A stretch of DNA of 64,000 nt from Diplonema papillatum. Its lineage: Eukaryota; Euglenozoa; Diplonemea; Diplonemida; Diplonemidae. The DNA is taken from assembly GCA_030068145.1 (NCBI GenBank), contig JAPJBO010000814.1:39531-103530 (forward strand). The letters run 5' to 3'. The position numbers and the translations under genes were made by a program. Below are positions 19,912 through 31,482 of the stretch, in pieces. A model generated the notes under the pieces. The model saw only the letters and a list, made by a program, of their open reading frames with translations, was not told the DNA's origin and ran no database searches. Each line of letters opens with the position of its first letter. Within the stretch, counting starts at the first letter, position 1.

Positions 19912-22328
19912 CCCACTATCATGAGCCAATCCAATCCCTCACGGATCGAGTGTTGTCGAAGCATAATCGTTTGGGTTAGAATGCGAAGAATCTGTGGCGA
20001 TGATCTGCATCGCCAGCGTCGCGGTTATCTCTTCGCACGTGATGTGCTATGTGTTCGCCTCTTCGGCTCGTCTTGATCGTCGCCCTCAGGCGCGCGCTCG
20101 GTGCGTTGCTTCTCCCTCGACTGCTCGTCCAGCTTCACCGGTTGCGTTCCCAAACCAGTGGTGGACCTTCGGGCATGGTGCTTTCGCTGAATAGGAGAGC
20201 TCGTAATGAGAACCACAGGGCAGAGCGGCTGTTGCGGCGCGGCAGAGTACCAACTTCAACACAAGCTTTGCATAGTGCGGTTGACCGCTATGCTCTTGTC
20301 CCGGAGGGAGATTCTTCTCTCTCCTCCTTCACCGGCGCTAGTCGCCAGGTCTTCATCGAAGAACCCGATTTTGCAAAATGTCGGTAAGAAGAGAGCACGC
20401 GAGCCGCCCGAGTAGTCATCCAGCATCAGATACGACAACCTGCCGACAGTGCCCGCGCTAAGAAAAAAGGTGGTCATTTATGACTAAAAAAATCCATCGC
20501 TGAAAATTGACCGGTCATTTACGACCGGTCATTGTTGGGCAAAAATGACTGGCTGACCAGTCATACTTGGGTCAAAAATGACCAGCAGTGTTGCCGTGCC
20601 AGGGCGTAGGCCCTACCTGGCTGTGTTTTCTTCCACAGTGGTGTTCCCAATCACTGCACGTGCCCCCTACCTAATTACCGTCCGGAGCCGAAACCCAGCG
20701 ACGACACGAGCCGGCGTATTTGATCCAGTATGTCTAACATGCTGCTGACCCAGGCCACGGCAGTACTAACGTGTGATGAAATGAACAACGACCAGCCGTA
20801 TCTTTTTCCTGGGTCACTTTGATGTTTTGATTCATGGAATGGGCTGTGCCAACTGGTGCTTGACCAAGAAATCCAGTGAAAGCTTGAACAAAAACTCAAC
20901 ATGGGGAGTGAACCGCCCTGACCAGGGGGAAGGAAAACCGCCGAAAATACTGAAGCAGGCCACTTGGTTGGCATGGGCCTGCCAAGACGCCCAGTCACTG
21001 TAGAGAGCCTCCGCAAGTTGCGTGTGGACGGTGTGAGCCTTCAAAGAGCTCGATGAACTCAATGCCAAGTCCACGGTTGGACTGTCGACCTCGCACGAGG
21101 GCGGGGCACAGCGGCGGGTGAAGTTATCCAGAAACGTGGTGATGTCCAGAAGGACAGGCAGCAGCTATCACAGATGGAGGAACGACTGGAGCAAAGCCTT
21201 TTGTTCGGGGAAGGATCCTGCACGCAGTCAGAAGCTACCCAGCCACAGCAGACACAGCACAAATGCCTCAGCCAGTCGAAGGATAACCGAATAGCTATCG
21301 ATATTTTGCACGAACCTTGGTCCGTTCAACCCAGATGGGTCATGCCTGGAATTCTTATCTTTCGCCATTCTGACGAAGCTGGCCCAGCTAGGGGGCTCAT
21401 CGACTGGTTGCGTCTCGGCCTTATCCGCTGTAGGTACGCTCCAATGTGTGCCTGCTAAGAAACCCCGGGAAGACGAACACTAGTAAAAAGCCACACGCCT
21501 GGCAAGCTTCGAAACAAAAAACTGCCCAGAGGCGGTTTTGAAAAATGACTGGTCCACCGGTCTTAAAGCGAACACTGCCTGCCGATGGAAAAAAAGGCTG
21601 ATACCCTGCGACAATGCCAGCCACACAGACCGAAACGTTCACGTTGCCGTGCCCCACAAGCACCTGCCGGCCATGCTCCCATATATACAACCGCAATCTC
21701 CTGCCACTGAAACCGTCCATGTTGCCACAAACGCATTCATCCACCAGTCCACATGCAACGTCTTTGTCAGTGTCGGCACCGAGAAGAACTGAAGACGTGC
21801 ACTTCCACGATCGTGTCCACGGTCTGATGCCGCACCCCATATCGCTCCCTCTCTTGGTTGCCCACGGACAAACGTCAACTTGTCCACGTCTGATGACCGT
21901 ACCCCATGTCGCTCCCTCTCCAGCTTGCCCGCAGCACTCGCGCCAATGGCTCCCTCTATCTTGCTCGACATACATGAGGGCCGTATCACGGGAGAAAACG
22001 CGAATGCTTCTACCGGGAGAAAATAGCTATGTTATGGCGTTATTTGTGGATTATTTTCGTGTTTCCGACGATCCGGTGGGACGTACAGATGGCGTCTTTC
22101 GACCTTTTTTTGTGTTTCCAGAGCGGGTTTTTCTTTTTCCGCTTTCACCGCGGTCGACGGTGTTGTGCCGTTCCATAAAGCTTTTGAGAGAGGTGACAAG
22201 GACAAGAAAGGCTGCACAGATGCTGGACTTCTATCCGGGCGAAGCTCATCCCAAGAGTGGGGACGGGCTAGCTATAATTCCGCGAGAGGCACCGGATGAC
22301 GATCTGCGCGAGAATGCGGGGGCCTCTG
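19912..22328. repeat. Segmental duplication block B, copy 3
   Basis: A shorter version: it lacks the internal direct duplication of copies 1, 2 and 5 and an 18 bp segment near 20,632, and has small changes near the left end (TGTTGTCGAAG for TGTTGGCTCGAAG). It runs into block C. Confidence 0.85.
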
Positions 22329-22329
22329 T

Positions 22330-24266
22330 TTCAGTAAGACAGAGGTCGTTTACGGGCTCGCGTAAAGTAGCCCATCTGCATCCCGTTGGCGAAAATCTTT
22401 CCAGGTGGCTTCGATTGGGTACAGGCCTCGAAGTCCAAGGCGTGCTCCACGTCTGCCGTGGGGAGTTTGCAAGAACGTGTTTGGAATGGATATGTGCTCA
22501 ACACCGCACTGGTCCCGTCTGCGCCGTGTTGCGGTTCTTTAAGCCGCGGACACATAAGGCGGACCATCGTCAGCACGGAACCTGAGTGTCTGCAGACAGG
22601 ACAGCGGTGTGAGTCTGGTTTATCAGGCGGCTGTTCGTAGCTCGTCACAGTCAGGACCACCCGTGCTACCAGAGCACAGGCAAATCCGTCACGGTGGGGA
22701 AGGAATCTTAGTGTAATGTTTAGGACACTGCCTCTCATGAATGGTTGATGCTAGCATCAAGTCTTCTTCGAGGATGATGCTGTCTAGGAAAGGGATGCAG
22801 AATAGAAAGAGGTAAAGGGGAGGGGCTGCCGTTGACAGTTAGACGTCGACACATGCCGACAAATACACGGTGCATGATATCGACGCGAGGAAAACGGAGA
22901 TTCTTCTCCTCCACCGGCGCTAGTCGTCAGGTCTTCATCGAAGAACCTTTCAAAAAGACCGCGGCGCTACCGGAGAAGGTGTACGTGCTTGAGCGTTACA
23001 CCTGGTTCGACTGCAGGCTGAGAAATCCTGAAGTATTTTTCTAGCGTTATTTCGAGTTATTGTTATATTTGTTGGTTTCCCGTGCAAGAAAAAAAAGAGC
23101 GGGGAACATTACACAACTCTGTTTTGTGCAGTGAACGTTTTTTTCTTTTCTACTCGCCGCGGTGTTGAGTGGGTATAAAAAAAGCTTCAAGATGCGAAGG
23201 GCAAGAAATGTGAAACGGGCATTTGCCTAGAGGCTCTGAGCTACATTAGTGTCTAGGTTTTCAGAGTTAAAGTTCGCTTGAAATTCCGGGGTTTTAGGGT
23301 CTCCGTGTGACCGTTCATGAATGGGTTCTCTTAGTCTATCCCACCCTCTAGAACGCGTTTTTTGCGATTTCCCGAGCTATCCCACCCTCCAGATGACGAT
23401 TCTTGCGATTCCTGAGCTATCCCACCCTCTACACCGCGCTAATCACAATTTCCCGAGCTAACCCACCCTCTAGGTGGCGCGTTTTGCAGTTTCCTGAGCT
23501 ATGCCACCTTCCACACCGCATTATTTGCAAACTCTTGAGATAGACTGGCACCACCATAAGTGGATTTTTGGATGGTGAAAGAGGTCGCCAAAATGCACGA
23601 GCTGTCCAAAATATGGCATTACACCTAGAAAAAATGATGTTTTCGGGAGGAAGGTGTGGGTTTTTAGCTCAAAACCCATGATTGCGAAAATCTCAAAAAA
23701 ATGGTATCTGGGCAAAAAAAACGCTAAGTGCATTTCCCCAGTAAACCGTCCATGAAAAGTACGATGTTCATCTGGAGGCTCGAAAATCAGCCAATCTGGG
23801 GAGGAAAAATGTGGGGCAACATCCGGGGAACATGTACAAAGGCAACAAAGTTATCCGCGGCACGAAAAGCTTGAGCAACCACCTCTTATAATTTTTGTCC
23901 CAAAAAAAAGGGGGTACGTGGGCCCCCCTATCTTAGAGCAAGAAAGGGCTATGTGGTTACGGGTTGTATATTTAGTGCACGCTTTCGTTATGGGTTATGG
24001 CTAGCCATGTCCGGGACTGTTTGTGACCGACACCAAGTACATTCCTTCGTGGAGTGTAGTCTTGGGCCCCCCACGTTCTACAAGTTGAGCATTGAGTTCT
24101 TTAAGGTGCAAGTGCCATCAAGGCAGGCGAGCACAAGTTGAGCAGGGGTTGCCTTGTAGCCCGTACCGGTCTGTTGTCCGCGTTTATATGTATTTTCTCG
24201 CAGTGTGGTGCTTCACGTGGTGCGGGTTGTTTCCGTCCTAAAATAAGGTTTTTTTTGGGTAGTTTT
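22330..24266. repeat. Segmental duplication block C, copy 2
   Basis: Almost identical to 14,881-16,828, including the 0.6 kb insertion and the 41 bp retroposon fragment (24,092-24,132). The third and fourth units are therefore the youngest pair in the array. Confidence 0.85.
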
Positions 24267-25640
24267 TCGTACGTCTCAACCATGGTTAAGTTCGCGAAAG
24301 GCGTCAGCCGAAGTTGGAAAATTGCAGGAATGCCCGGGTCTTTTGGGGGCTCATGGCAGCGCACGCGTATTTTCAAGTTTTGACAGTTCTGTCTGCCTTT
24401 CATGCACGGTTTATGTTAGCATATTTGGGAGAAGATGAGAGAAAAGAGAAAAGGGGGAAAGGGGTGCAGACACCCTGTCGCCTACCGGAGAACCTACCTG
24501 CGGGGGGCCTCTGTGCCAGTAAGACAGAGGTCGTCAATGGGCTCGCATAACGTAGCCCATCTGCATCCCGTTGGCGAAAGTCTTTCCAGGTGGTGCACAG
24601 GCCTCGAAGTCTAAGGCGAGCACCACGCCTGCCGTGGGAGGGGGCTAGGGTGTATCTACTTGAGATTCTTTAGCCAGAAGGCTACGCTGCAAAGCGCGAC
24701 CCAATCTGCTTCGCGAGAAGCTCCCGACTACCCGTTGACAGTAGACGTCGACACATGCCGACAAATACACAGTGCATGAAGAACAACGTTGGGTGGGGAA
24801 AAAACGTTTGTAAGCGCGTGGGGTGTGGAGGTCCAGGCTTCTTTCCTCACCCCTGCATGGGAATAACGTTCTGTGTGTGCCCCTCGGAGCACAGGACACA
24901 CAGGAGATTTGACGCAATGCGGCACGCTTCGCCTTCCGTAACGGTGACACCGTTCTGGGAGAGTCCATGCAAGGCGGATCCGACAATGCCCACGGCACCG
25001 TCCACAATCAGCTGCCTGGCATCCAACATAGCCTGGGCCTGCTGCCTGACGAGCATCGCCGACGCGATCTCTGGAGCATAGTACAAGTCACTCAGGTCGA
25101 AAGAGGCAACTTCGACGCCAGCCATCTTCGTTCTCGCCCGCAACTCCCTCGCAAGCTCGGCTCGAACCTCATCTGAGCATGTTTTCAGCGACGGTTGGTT
25201 GTGATCCTTGCACTCATATGGGTACTTGCTCACGACAGATTTGAGCACGGTCCCAGCGTTGACGTGGACGTAGTTGTGCACATTCTCCACATTGAACACC
25301 GCCTTCACAGCATTCTCGATGTGGTAGTTCACTACTGCGCTCACGATCACCGGGTTTCCGTTGAGGTCGGAAATTGTGCTTTTCCCGGTGTCGATCGTGG
25401 TCTGCTTCGTGCTCAACTTCAGGAATGTGCAGCCCCAGTTGACGATCGGATAGCAGCCCGGAGTCGGTATCACCTGCGCCAGCTTTCCGAAGCAAACGAC
25501 GATAAGTGTCTCGTTCGGCTGAACGACGTTCCACATGCTGATCAACGTTATCGGCAGCAACAGCAGGCCGAGCATGTACCGCAGGAGGTTCATGTGCCAT
25601 GGGACCTCCTCTACCGTCGCTTCGCCGACTTCTTCATCTG
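24267..25640. repeat. Segmental duplication block A, copy 4, ending inside the gene
   Basis: Homology to the other A blocks stops at about 25,640, inside the first codons of the SPFH gene (after ..CTTCATCTGG). Sequence to the right is unique in the window, so this is the edge of the tandem array. Confidence 0.85.
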
Positions 25641-25701
25641 GTGGCAAGGGCAAGAGAGGACATCTTTTGGGGTCATCTGCTGGCGTGGGCGCGTACGGCA
25701 T
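24847..25701 (-). CDS. SPFH/band 7 protein, copy 4 with a different N-terminus
   Basis: 284 residues. The membrane segment and SPFH domain match copy 3, but the start is MPYAPTPADDPKRCPLLPLP followed by PDEEVGEATVEEVPWHMNLL, in place of MSSRVRPDEEIGEATVEE. Two more changes lie in the anchor (WHMNLLRYMLG for WYMNLLRYTLG). Either this copy keeps the ancestral 5' end and the tandem copies captured a new one, or the reverse. Its promoter must differ from the other four because block B is absent. No frame break. Confidence 0.8.
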   Translation of the reverse strand: MPYAPTPADDPKRCPLLPLPPDEEVGEATVEEVPWHMNLLRYMLGLLLLPITLISMWNVVQPNETLIVVCFGKLAQVIPTPGCYPIVNWGCTFLKLSTKQTTIDTGKSTISDLNGNPVIVSAVVNYHIENAVKAVFNVENVHNYVHVNAGTVLKSVVSKYPYECKDHNQPSLKTCSDEVRAELARELRARTKMAGVEVASFDLSDLYYAPEIASAMLVRQQAQAMLDARQLIVDGAVGIVGSALHGLSQNGVTVTEGEACRIASNLLCVLCSEGHTQNVIPMQG

Positions 25702-26511
25702 TGTGATGAGGTTCTTTTCGGACTGGTTTGTGTTGAAGCGACTGGGTCGGACAGTATGATGACGATAATCGACGTGATATTTTCAGAGGCTCATCCACGC
25801 TGTTTCTGGTGGTAGTGGTGGTGGTGGGATGAAACAGTACCAGACCCTGGGACCAGTCTTTCGTCCCTGACAGGGCGATGATTTCGTGTGCAGCCCGTTT
25901 GGTGCAGTGTGAAGAGAGCATAATTATCAAAGAGCTTGAACGATTGTGAACAACCACCGACGTGGCAGACTCTTGATGACGTGAAAAGGGTGATCGTATT
26001 CACGGTTTCCAAACCGGTTTGCAGGGTTAATTTGACACCGGCGCAGGCAATTTGCGTGCTCACACTCCCCTTCGACGAATTCCCTACAATTTCGGTCCTA
26101 CCCCCACCCTAAAGTTCAGTGTAGTCTGAAGCCGCTTCTTTGGTGCCGGCTCAGCGACTGCAGCTGTGACGATCTTTGGCTCGCCATACTTCCACCGGGT
26201 CCCCACTTCCAATAACAAGCACTGTTTCGAGGGAAGCATGAATTGGTCTGATCGGCGAACCTTCCAAAATCAGCCGGCCGATTGTACGAAGGTCCAGTGC
26301 CAGCCTGTGAGATTCGGGGTAGCCGCCAACAGAGCGGGTAAAAACAACTTCTTCGTGCGTATGATATTGTTTTGTGTTATCGCCTGTTTGGTAATTTCCA
26401 GAGTACGCTCCCATCACTTCTTGATAATGACAACCGCGGGTGTACCAGGATTTATGCTAGGGGATCAGCCTCGGACCCTCAAGAAAGTTGAAGTATGGCT
26501 AAAGATAAAGT
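25702..26511. other. Unique stretch right of the duplication, no recognised gene
   Basis: A minus-strand ORF at 26,151-26,417 (88 codons, containing SHRLALDLRTIGRLILEG) reads like coding sequence but I cannot assign it. A plus ORF at 26,166-26,531 overlaps it. GGTGGTAGTGGTGGTGG-like simple sequence lies near 25,800. The last ~40 bp before 26,512 match the flank of the palindromic cassette at 18.8 kb. Confidence 0.35.
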
Positions 26512-26592
26512 GGTGTCACCTGAGGGGGTAATCTCAGGGCCGCCGACGTGATAAGCCGTTAAGCAGCGGCTGCCGGCTTATCCCGTGACACC
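26512..26592. repeat. 81 bp palindromic cassette with nested inverted repeats (empty copy)
   Basis: Outer arms GGTGTCAC / GTGACACC; middle arms GATAAGCCG (26,550-26,558) / CGGCTTATC (26,574-26,582); TTAA linker; inner palindrome GCAGCGGCTGC (26,563-26,573). The same architecture with a different middle stem is at 39,226-39,306. Confidence 0.8.
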
Positions 26593-28209
26593 TTTTTATA
26601 CCGTACTTGGATACCGGAACAATTATGTACCGGAAATAAGACGTACCGGAAAAAAGATGTACCCGCGGGCCTCTAAAAAACTTTGTGACTTTTTCCGCTT
26701 GGTTGGGTTCTGCTGGAATTTGTCACAGAGTGCTTGCGCAACTGCCTGCAACAGCCACATCCAGGATCAAATCAAGACGCAACGATACAACGCTGCGCTT
26801 TTCTTCGAGATTCCGCTGCTGCCCCAATCCTGCCAGCTCAGCAGATCGTGCCGGCTGAACAGGCCACGGCAGATGAAGTTGTGGCAGATGCCTCCCGCGC
26901 AGGAACAACACAAGGTCTGCAAACCCAGGGTCATGGGCTGCACCGACCTCCGCACCGGTGCACCATCAATTCCTTTGTTGGAGATTTTCTCGCTGGTCCA
27001 CGTAGCAGACCGTTTTCGTTGAATTTATGCTCACGCTCTGCTCCGATGAAGAGATTCGCGGAAAATGGACCCAGGAAACAAATAGCATGTGCGTGGTTTG
27101 TGGGTCTTTCCAATTTCAAAGTTCAGGGCAGCGGGAATGGAAACTACACCGCGGTTTGGCAAGACTTTGCACCCTAGATTCATGCCAAAAAGGTCAAAAC
27201 TACCAGCGCAATTATGTTGCCACGTCGGGGCAAGTGGTGAAACCCCCGGAACTCGGGGATTGAAGATGTCACCGGACAGGCAGTGTAACAAGAAAATCCG
27301 AAATGGATTTTGATGTCCACGATCACCATTCCACATGGATCCACATGTCGAACTCTGGCGGGACGAACCACGTACAAATATTTTGGTCCCCGGGACTATT
27401 TTCCGCAGATCTCTTCATCGGAGCTGATCTCGATCAACATATCGTCGAAAAAGGTCTGGTGGACCAGCGAGAAACACTCCAAAAAACTACAACTCAGTGC
27501 ATCGAACCAGCGAACCGCACCACCGGCCCGCCGCCCACACTGCCAAAAACCCCCAACAAAATGATGTGTGCGCGAGGGAGCCATGTTCGACGGGTCACAG
27601 GCAAAACGGTTGAACCGCGTCCAGTAATAAATTCGATACTCGACGTGTTCTCTTGTGCTGATGCGGATTGCCAGAGCGCCACGGCAGCACGGCGGGTGGC
27701 CGGCGCATCTAGAGAAGTGTAAGCGAGGCTCCGAAAGAGGAAGCAGAGAGGGCGTATGCATAGTAGGGGAAAATAGCCCCTCCGAGATCTTTCAGAATTA
27801 TTATGTACCGGAAATAAGACGTACCGGAAAAAAGATGTACCCGCGGGCTCTGGGGGAAAGTTTTGTGACTTTTTCCGGTACGTCTTTTTTACAAATACGG
27901 TATGTACGTTATAGAAAGAGTAGCGCTGGCACTCTTACAGGTTCGTTCCCTCGTAGCTCGCCGGGAACGGGCACTCCAGTGAAACTGGGTATGTTACCGT
28001 TTCAGGTTTGGATTTTGGGAGCATTGCCTCATGGGAAAAAATTGAGAGGCTAATAAAGGATTTAGGTACGGTCTCGTTCCCCATCCTGATCGCGTGTCTG
28101 CTACGTAGATGGGTAACCCACCTGACACTGTCATGCAATGAGCGGGTGCACCACTGCACTTGAATGGGGAAGAGCTGGACTTCGCCTTAAACGCATCAGA
28201 AAAACTCTA
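26593..28209. other. Repeat debris with fold-back segments
   Basis: A TATGTACCGGAAATAAGACG-type block occurs at 26,622-26,700 and 27,798-27,880. At the second site it folds back on CTTTTTCCGGTACGTCTT (27,866-27,888). A separate inverted pair (26,985-27,065 and 27,404-27,482) shares CTCGCTGGTCCAC and TCCGATGAAGAGAT. ORFs of 60-147 codons occur on both strands and none is recognised. Confidence 0.45.
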
Positions 28210-28760
28210 AAGCGCTTGGTTTAAGCACCGAAGGAGCGACAGAGTGCAAATGGGGAATTTTCGATTTTGACAAACACCGGTAAGAAGAGCACGCGAGCCG
28301 CCCGATTACCAGCCAATGGCAAACAAGCTGATTCCCCGCCACAATGCCAGCCACACAAACCGAAACTTCCACGTTGCCGTGCCCCACAAGCTCCTGCCGC
28401 ACAGACCGTCCATGCTGCGCAAGCTGCTGTCACGGAAAACCCGTCCAGGTTGCCACAAACGCATCGTGTTGATGCCAACCATCCGCCAGTTCACGTTCGA
28501 CTTCAACGTCAAGGGCAATGTCAGCGCCAAGAAGAACTGCATAGTGTTGTTGAACTGAAGACGTCCATTCCCACGATCTGATGGGTATCGCTTCCTTTCT
28601 AGCTTCATCACGAAGAGGTGTCCGGTCTGATAGCCGTAACTCACATTGCGTCCACGTGGCTTCAACGTCAATTCTCCTTCACGTTTCACCACGGGTTGGC
28701 TGGGCGCGTTGTTCAACTGGGGGTTCGCTCCTGATCCGGATGCCCGTACCAATCGACAGA
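28210..28760. repeat. Diverged fragment of block B
   Basis: Shares GGTAAGAAGAGCACGCGAG, ACAATGCCAGCCACACA, CGTTGCCGTGCCCCACAAGC and GAAGAACTG..GAAGACGT with block B (8,890-9,020 and 10,290-10,510), with many substitutions and indels. An older copy of the same sequence. Frames are not clearly conserved. Confidence 0.6.
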
Positions 28761-29262
28761 GGTCGAGTCACTGCCGTGCTTTGATGGGGGTTGGCCTGGT
28801 GGGAGCAGGTCACTTCAACTGGACTCTCACTTGGCCTGCGGCACAAGGCGAGTACTCATGATCCCCACGCAAAGAGGCTCAGTCGAGCGCGTGTCGCATT
28901 TGATGCTCGCCTGCTGCTCAGAATTGAGTCCATTGGAACGGGTAGCATGACAGAAAGCTCTCAAACGAGAAGCCCGCGGGACTGCCGTTTCTTTCTTTCA
29001 CTGTATCGGGCAAGTTGAGGCGGCTTCAAGCGAGCAGGGAGGCTAGACCTACAGGGAAAGCGCGGTGATCATCCGTTTTTTTTACTTACTACAAAGGTAT
29101 GCACATCCGTTTACAATGGGCAGCGACAGTGGCCCGGGCGCTGAGCAGCCGAGAGCCCCCATCAAAGCTGCGAGGAGGCGCAAAGGTTCAAGTGTTGAGA
29201 CGTCGAACCTGCCGGCGAAAAGGGTCGTTTGCGTGAACTTGCCATTTGGCCAACATCACCTT
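28761..29262. other. No supported feature
   Basis: Short ORFs only (plus 28,791-29,018 and 29,065-29,343, the latter running into the retroposon). Nothing recognised. Confidence 0.4.
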
Positions 29263-29277
29263 GCTAGACACGTCCGA

Positions 29278-29528
29278 AGGCAAGCAACTCACAGAAGAGA
29301 CCGACCTCACTCAGGCACACCGATGCCCTCGACTCGAAAGTGAAAACCGAGCATGCCTCGATCTTTAAGCTCGCCGATACAGTCGGAATCACGAGAAGAC
29401 CTAGCCCCGCTAACTCCACTTGTACTCGATCTTGACGACACAATGGCAGGTGATGACGCCATAAAGTAAGCTGGTCTACGAGAAAGTGCATGCTAATTTA
29501 TGTGGTTCACGTACTCAAAAGAACTCAA
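29278..29528 (+). mobile_element. 5'-truncated retroposon with 16 bp target duplication
   Basis: Flanked by TGCTAGACACGTCCGA at 29,262-29,277 and 29,529-29,544 (perfect 16 bp). The insert ends GTACTCAAAAGAACTCAA, the same 3' end as at 18.8 kb but on the plus strand. Inside is a decayed coding tail with one frame change and one in-frame stop, ending LVLDLDDTMAGDDAIK. Confidence 0.85.
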
Positions 29529-29544
29529 TGCTAGACACGTCCGA

Positions 29545-30022
29545 CTGAGTCCGTCCATACCCTCCTGGTAGACCGTTGATATACCATAGATTACAGCACC
29601 AGGCGATTCTATAGAGGATAGGGATGAACCTCATAGAGCGTGGTGTAAAGTAAGCATGCACCGTGATAGCCGCTGGCAATGCGGCGCAGCTATTTGGGGA
29701 TAGGGCGGGCCGGTCCTGAAGAAATATGAGGCGGCAATAGATACGCATAGCGCCTCATTGGGCAAGGCCTCCGCGAGTTTCAACCCCGAGGAAGGAGGAG
29801 CGCAACACTTACCGCATCCGGCGAGCGCTCTGCTGGAGGAAATCAATCAACGGGCATCAGGTGATCGGAGGGAGGCAACGGTGAAGCGTCAGCACCTGTG
29901 TTGAGAAGCGCAGAAAATCGGAAACCCCACGACCAACGCGGTCCTCCTTTAAAAGATGTCCGGATCGATCGCGTCCCAGAACATCGGCCTGCGTGAAAGT
30001 GGTGTGAACATTTTTTTGTGTG
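29545..30022. other. No supported feature
   Basis: Only short ORFs on the minus strand (29,515-29,748, 29,631-29,846, 29,857-30,069). No recognised product or repeat. Confidence 0.4.
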
Positions 30023-31107
30023 GAGGTGAGCAGTGCTCCCGCTAACCTCACTTTTGGTGAGGAATTCAAAAACCTGTTTTTCGGCTTGCTTTATTTTTGG
30101 TGCCCCCCAAAAATTTTCACCCCCGTGTTGTGCAGGTTATTAGCTTCGTTTTTGCCTTGGATTCCCGACCAACTTTCATTTGCCGCTCTGAGACCGAGAA
30201 AGCTTTTCACCAGGGGGATCCGGGGGGCTTTGCCCCCAATGTTGGCACCCTACCTGTTTTTTTGTTTTTTTGTTTTTTTGTTTTTTTGTTTTTTTGCTGT
30301 TTTTTTGCTCTGGAGGTTTGTGTTTTTTTGCCCTGGTGGTCTGCTGGTGCACTCTTGCTGGCTCAGGGTCTTCCACATGCAGGCCAGCGGTCTGGTGAGG
30401 TGGCATTTCGAGTACTTATCAGAAGCTTTTGAAGCAGTCTGCAGAACTATCAGGATTGTTGAGCAGTAGCTGAATGGGCTTGGCAGGCAGAATGTGAAAA
30501 GCTGGGCGTTTTTTGGTGGCCTAGGTGCAGTGTAGCAAAGTTCGGCCGGGCGTGTGCACGAGTATTTGGGTTCACCAGGAGGGCCTTGTTTTTTGTTTTT
30601 TTGCGTTTTTTTGTTTTTTTGTTTTTTTGTTTTTTTGCTGTTTTTTTGCTCCAGGATTCGTTTTTTTGCCTACATTGTTTGCCCCCCGGCGAACGGTACG
30701 GTACAGGCGGAGAAAGTTTGCACTTCTCAGTCTGTTTGTCACAATAAACACTGCACATTCCTGGAGGCAACAGCCCATTTCAAATTCAACCACCACTCGA
30801 CACTGCGTGCTGGTAAATCATTAGACGCAGACCAGAGATCACATGGAACAAGGCACTTGTGTCGACTCGGAGAGAATCTGCCAAGAAATCCGGGGCTGCT
30901 TCTGATCCTCGACTTTCTCGGCTCCAGCCCCTGTGGCAGCCCCAGACTTCTGCCCGCCAGCCCACGAGTAGACTGTGATGCAGTGCTTTGGCTACATGAT
31001 ACCACCAACGGGAAAAAGGTGAGGAATTCCTCACCCTCTTTTTTCGAGCCTCTTTTTTTTTGAGGAATTCCTCGCACTTTTTCGTTAGCGGGAGCACTGG
31101 AGGTGAG
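30023..31107. mobile_element. Non-autonomous hAT-like transposon, 8 bp target duplication
   Basis: The element is 30,031-31,099, with 16 bp terminal inverted repeats CAGTGCTCCCGCTAAC, flanked by GAGGTGAG at 30,023-30,030 and 31,100-31,107. An 8 bp duplication with ends starting CAG.G is characteristic of the hAT superfamily. The interior has two GTTTTTTT arrays (about 30,257-30,310 and 30,586-30,650), a GGTGAGGAATTCCTCACC palindrome near 31,019, and no transposase. Confidence 0.85.
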
Positions 31108-31480
31108 AATATATATTCATAAACTTGCAGCTCGGTCGGTCCGATGGAGACTGCAGAATCGCCTTCATCCTGGGACCAGTTCTTGGTCCCTGAGGGGGAC
31201 AATCTTAGTTTTAATGCTCAGGCAGGACACTGCCTCTCATGCATGTTTGGTGCTAGCATCAAGTCTTCTTCGAAGAAAGTGTAAAATAGAAAAGGGAAAA
31301 GGGAAAAGGGGTCGCAGGGAGTGTAAGACTCCGCTGAGGGGACGGGAGGTGTACAAGTTGGTACGGTGGAGTCCAGCCTCAGAAGCTGGAGCTAAAGCTG
31401 GAATTTAAACAACGGGTGTCTCACCCGCTCTTCGGGTGTGACGCGGACACACCCTCTTTAACTCCGTGACGAGCTGCCTC
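31108..31480. repeat. Diverged fragment related to block C
   Basis: Bases about 31,190-31,330 share GACACTGCCTCTCATG and GCTAGCATCAAGTCTTCTTC with 15,285-15,390, with many differences. GGGAAAAGGG simple repeats follow. No gene. Confidence 0.5.
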
Positions 31481-31482
31481 GT

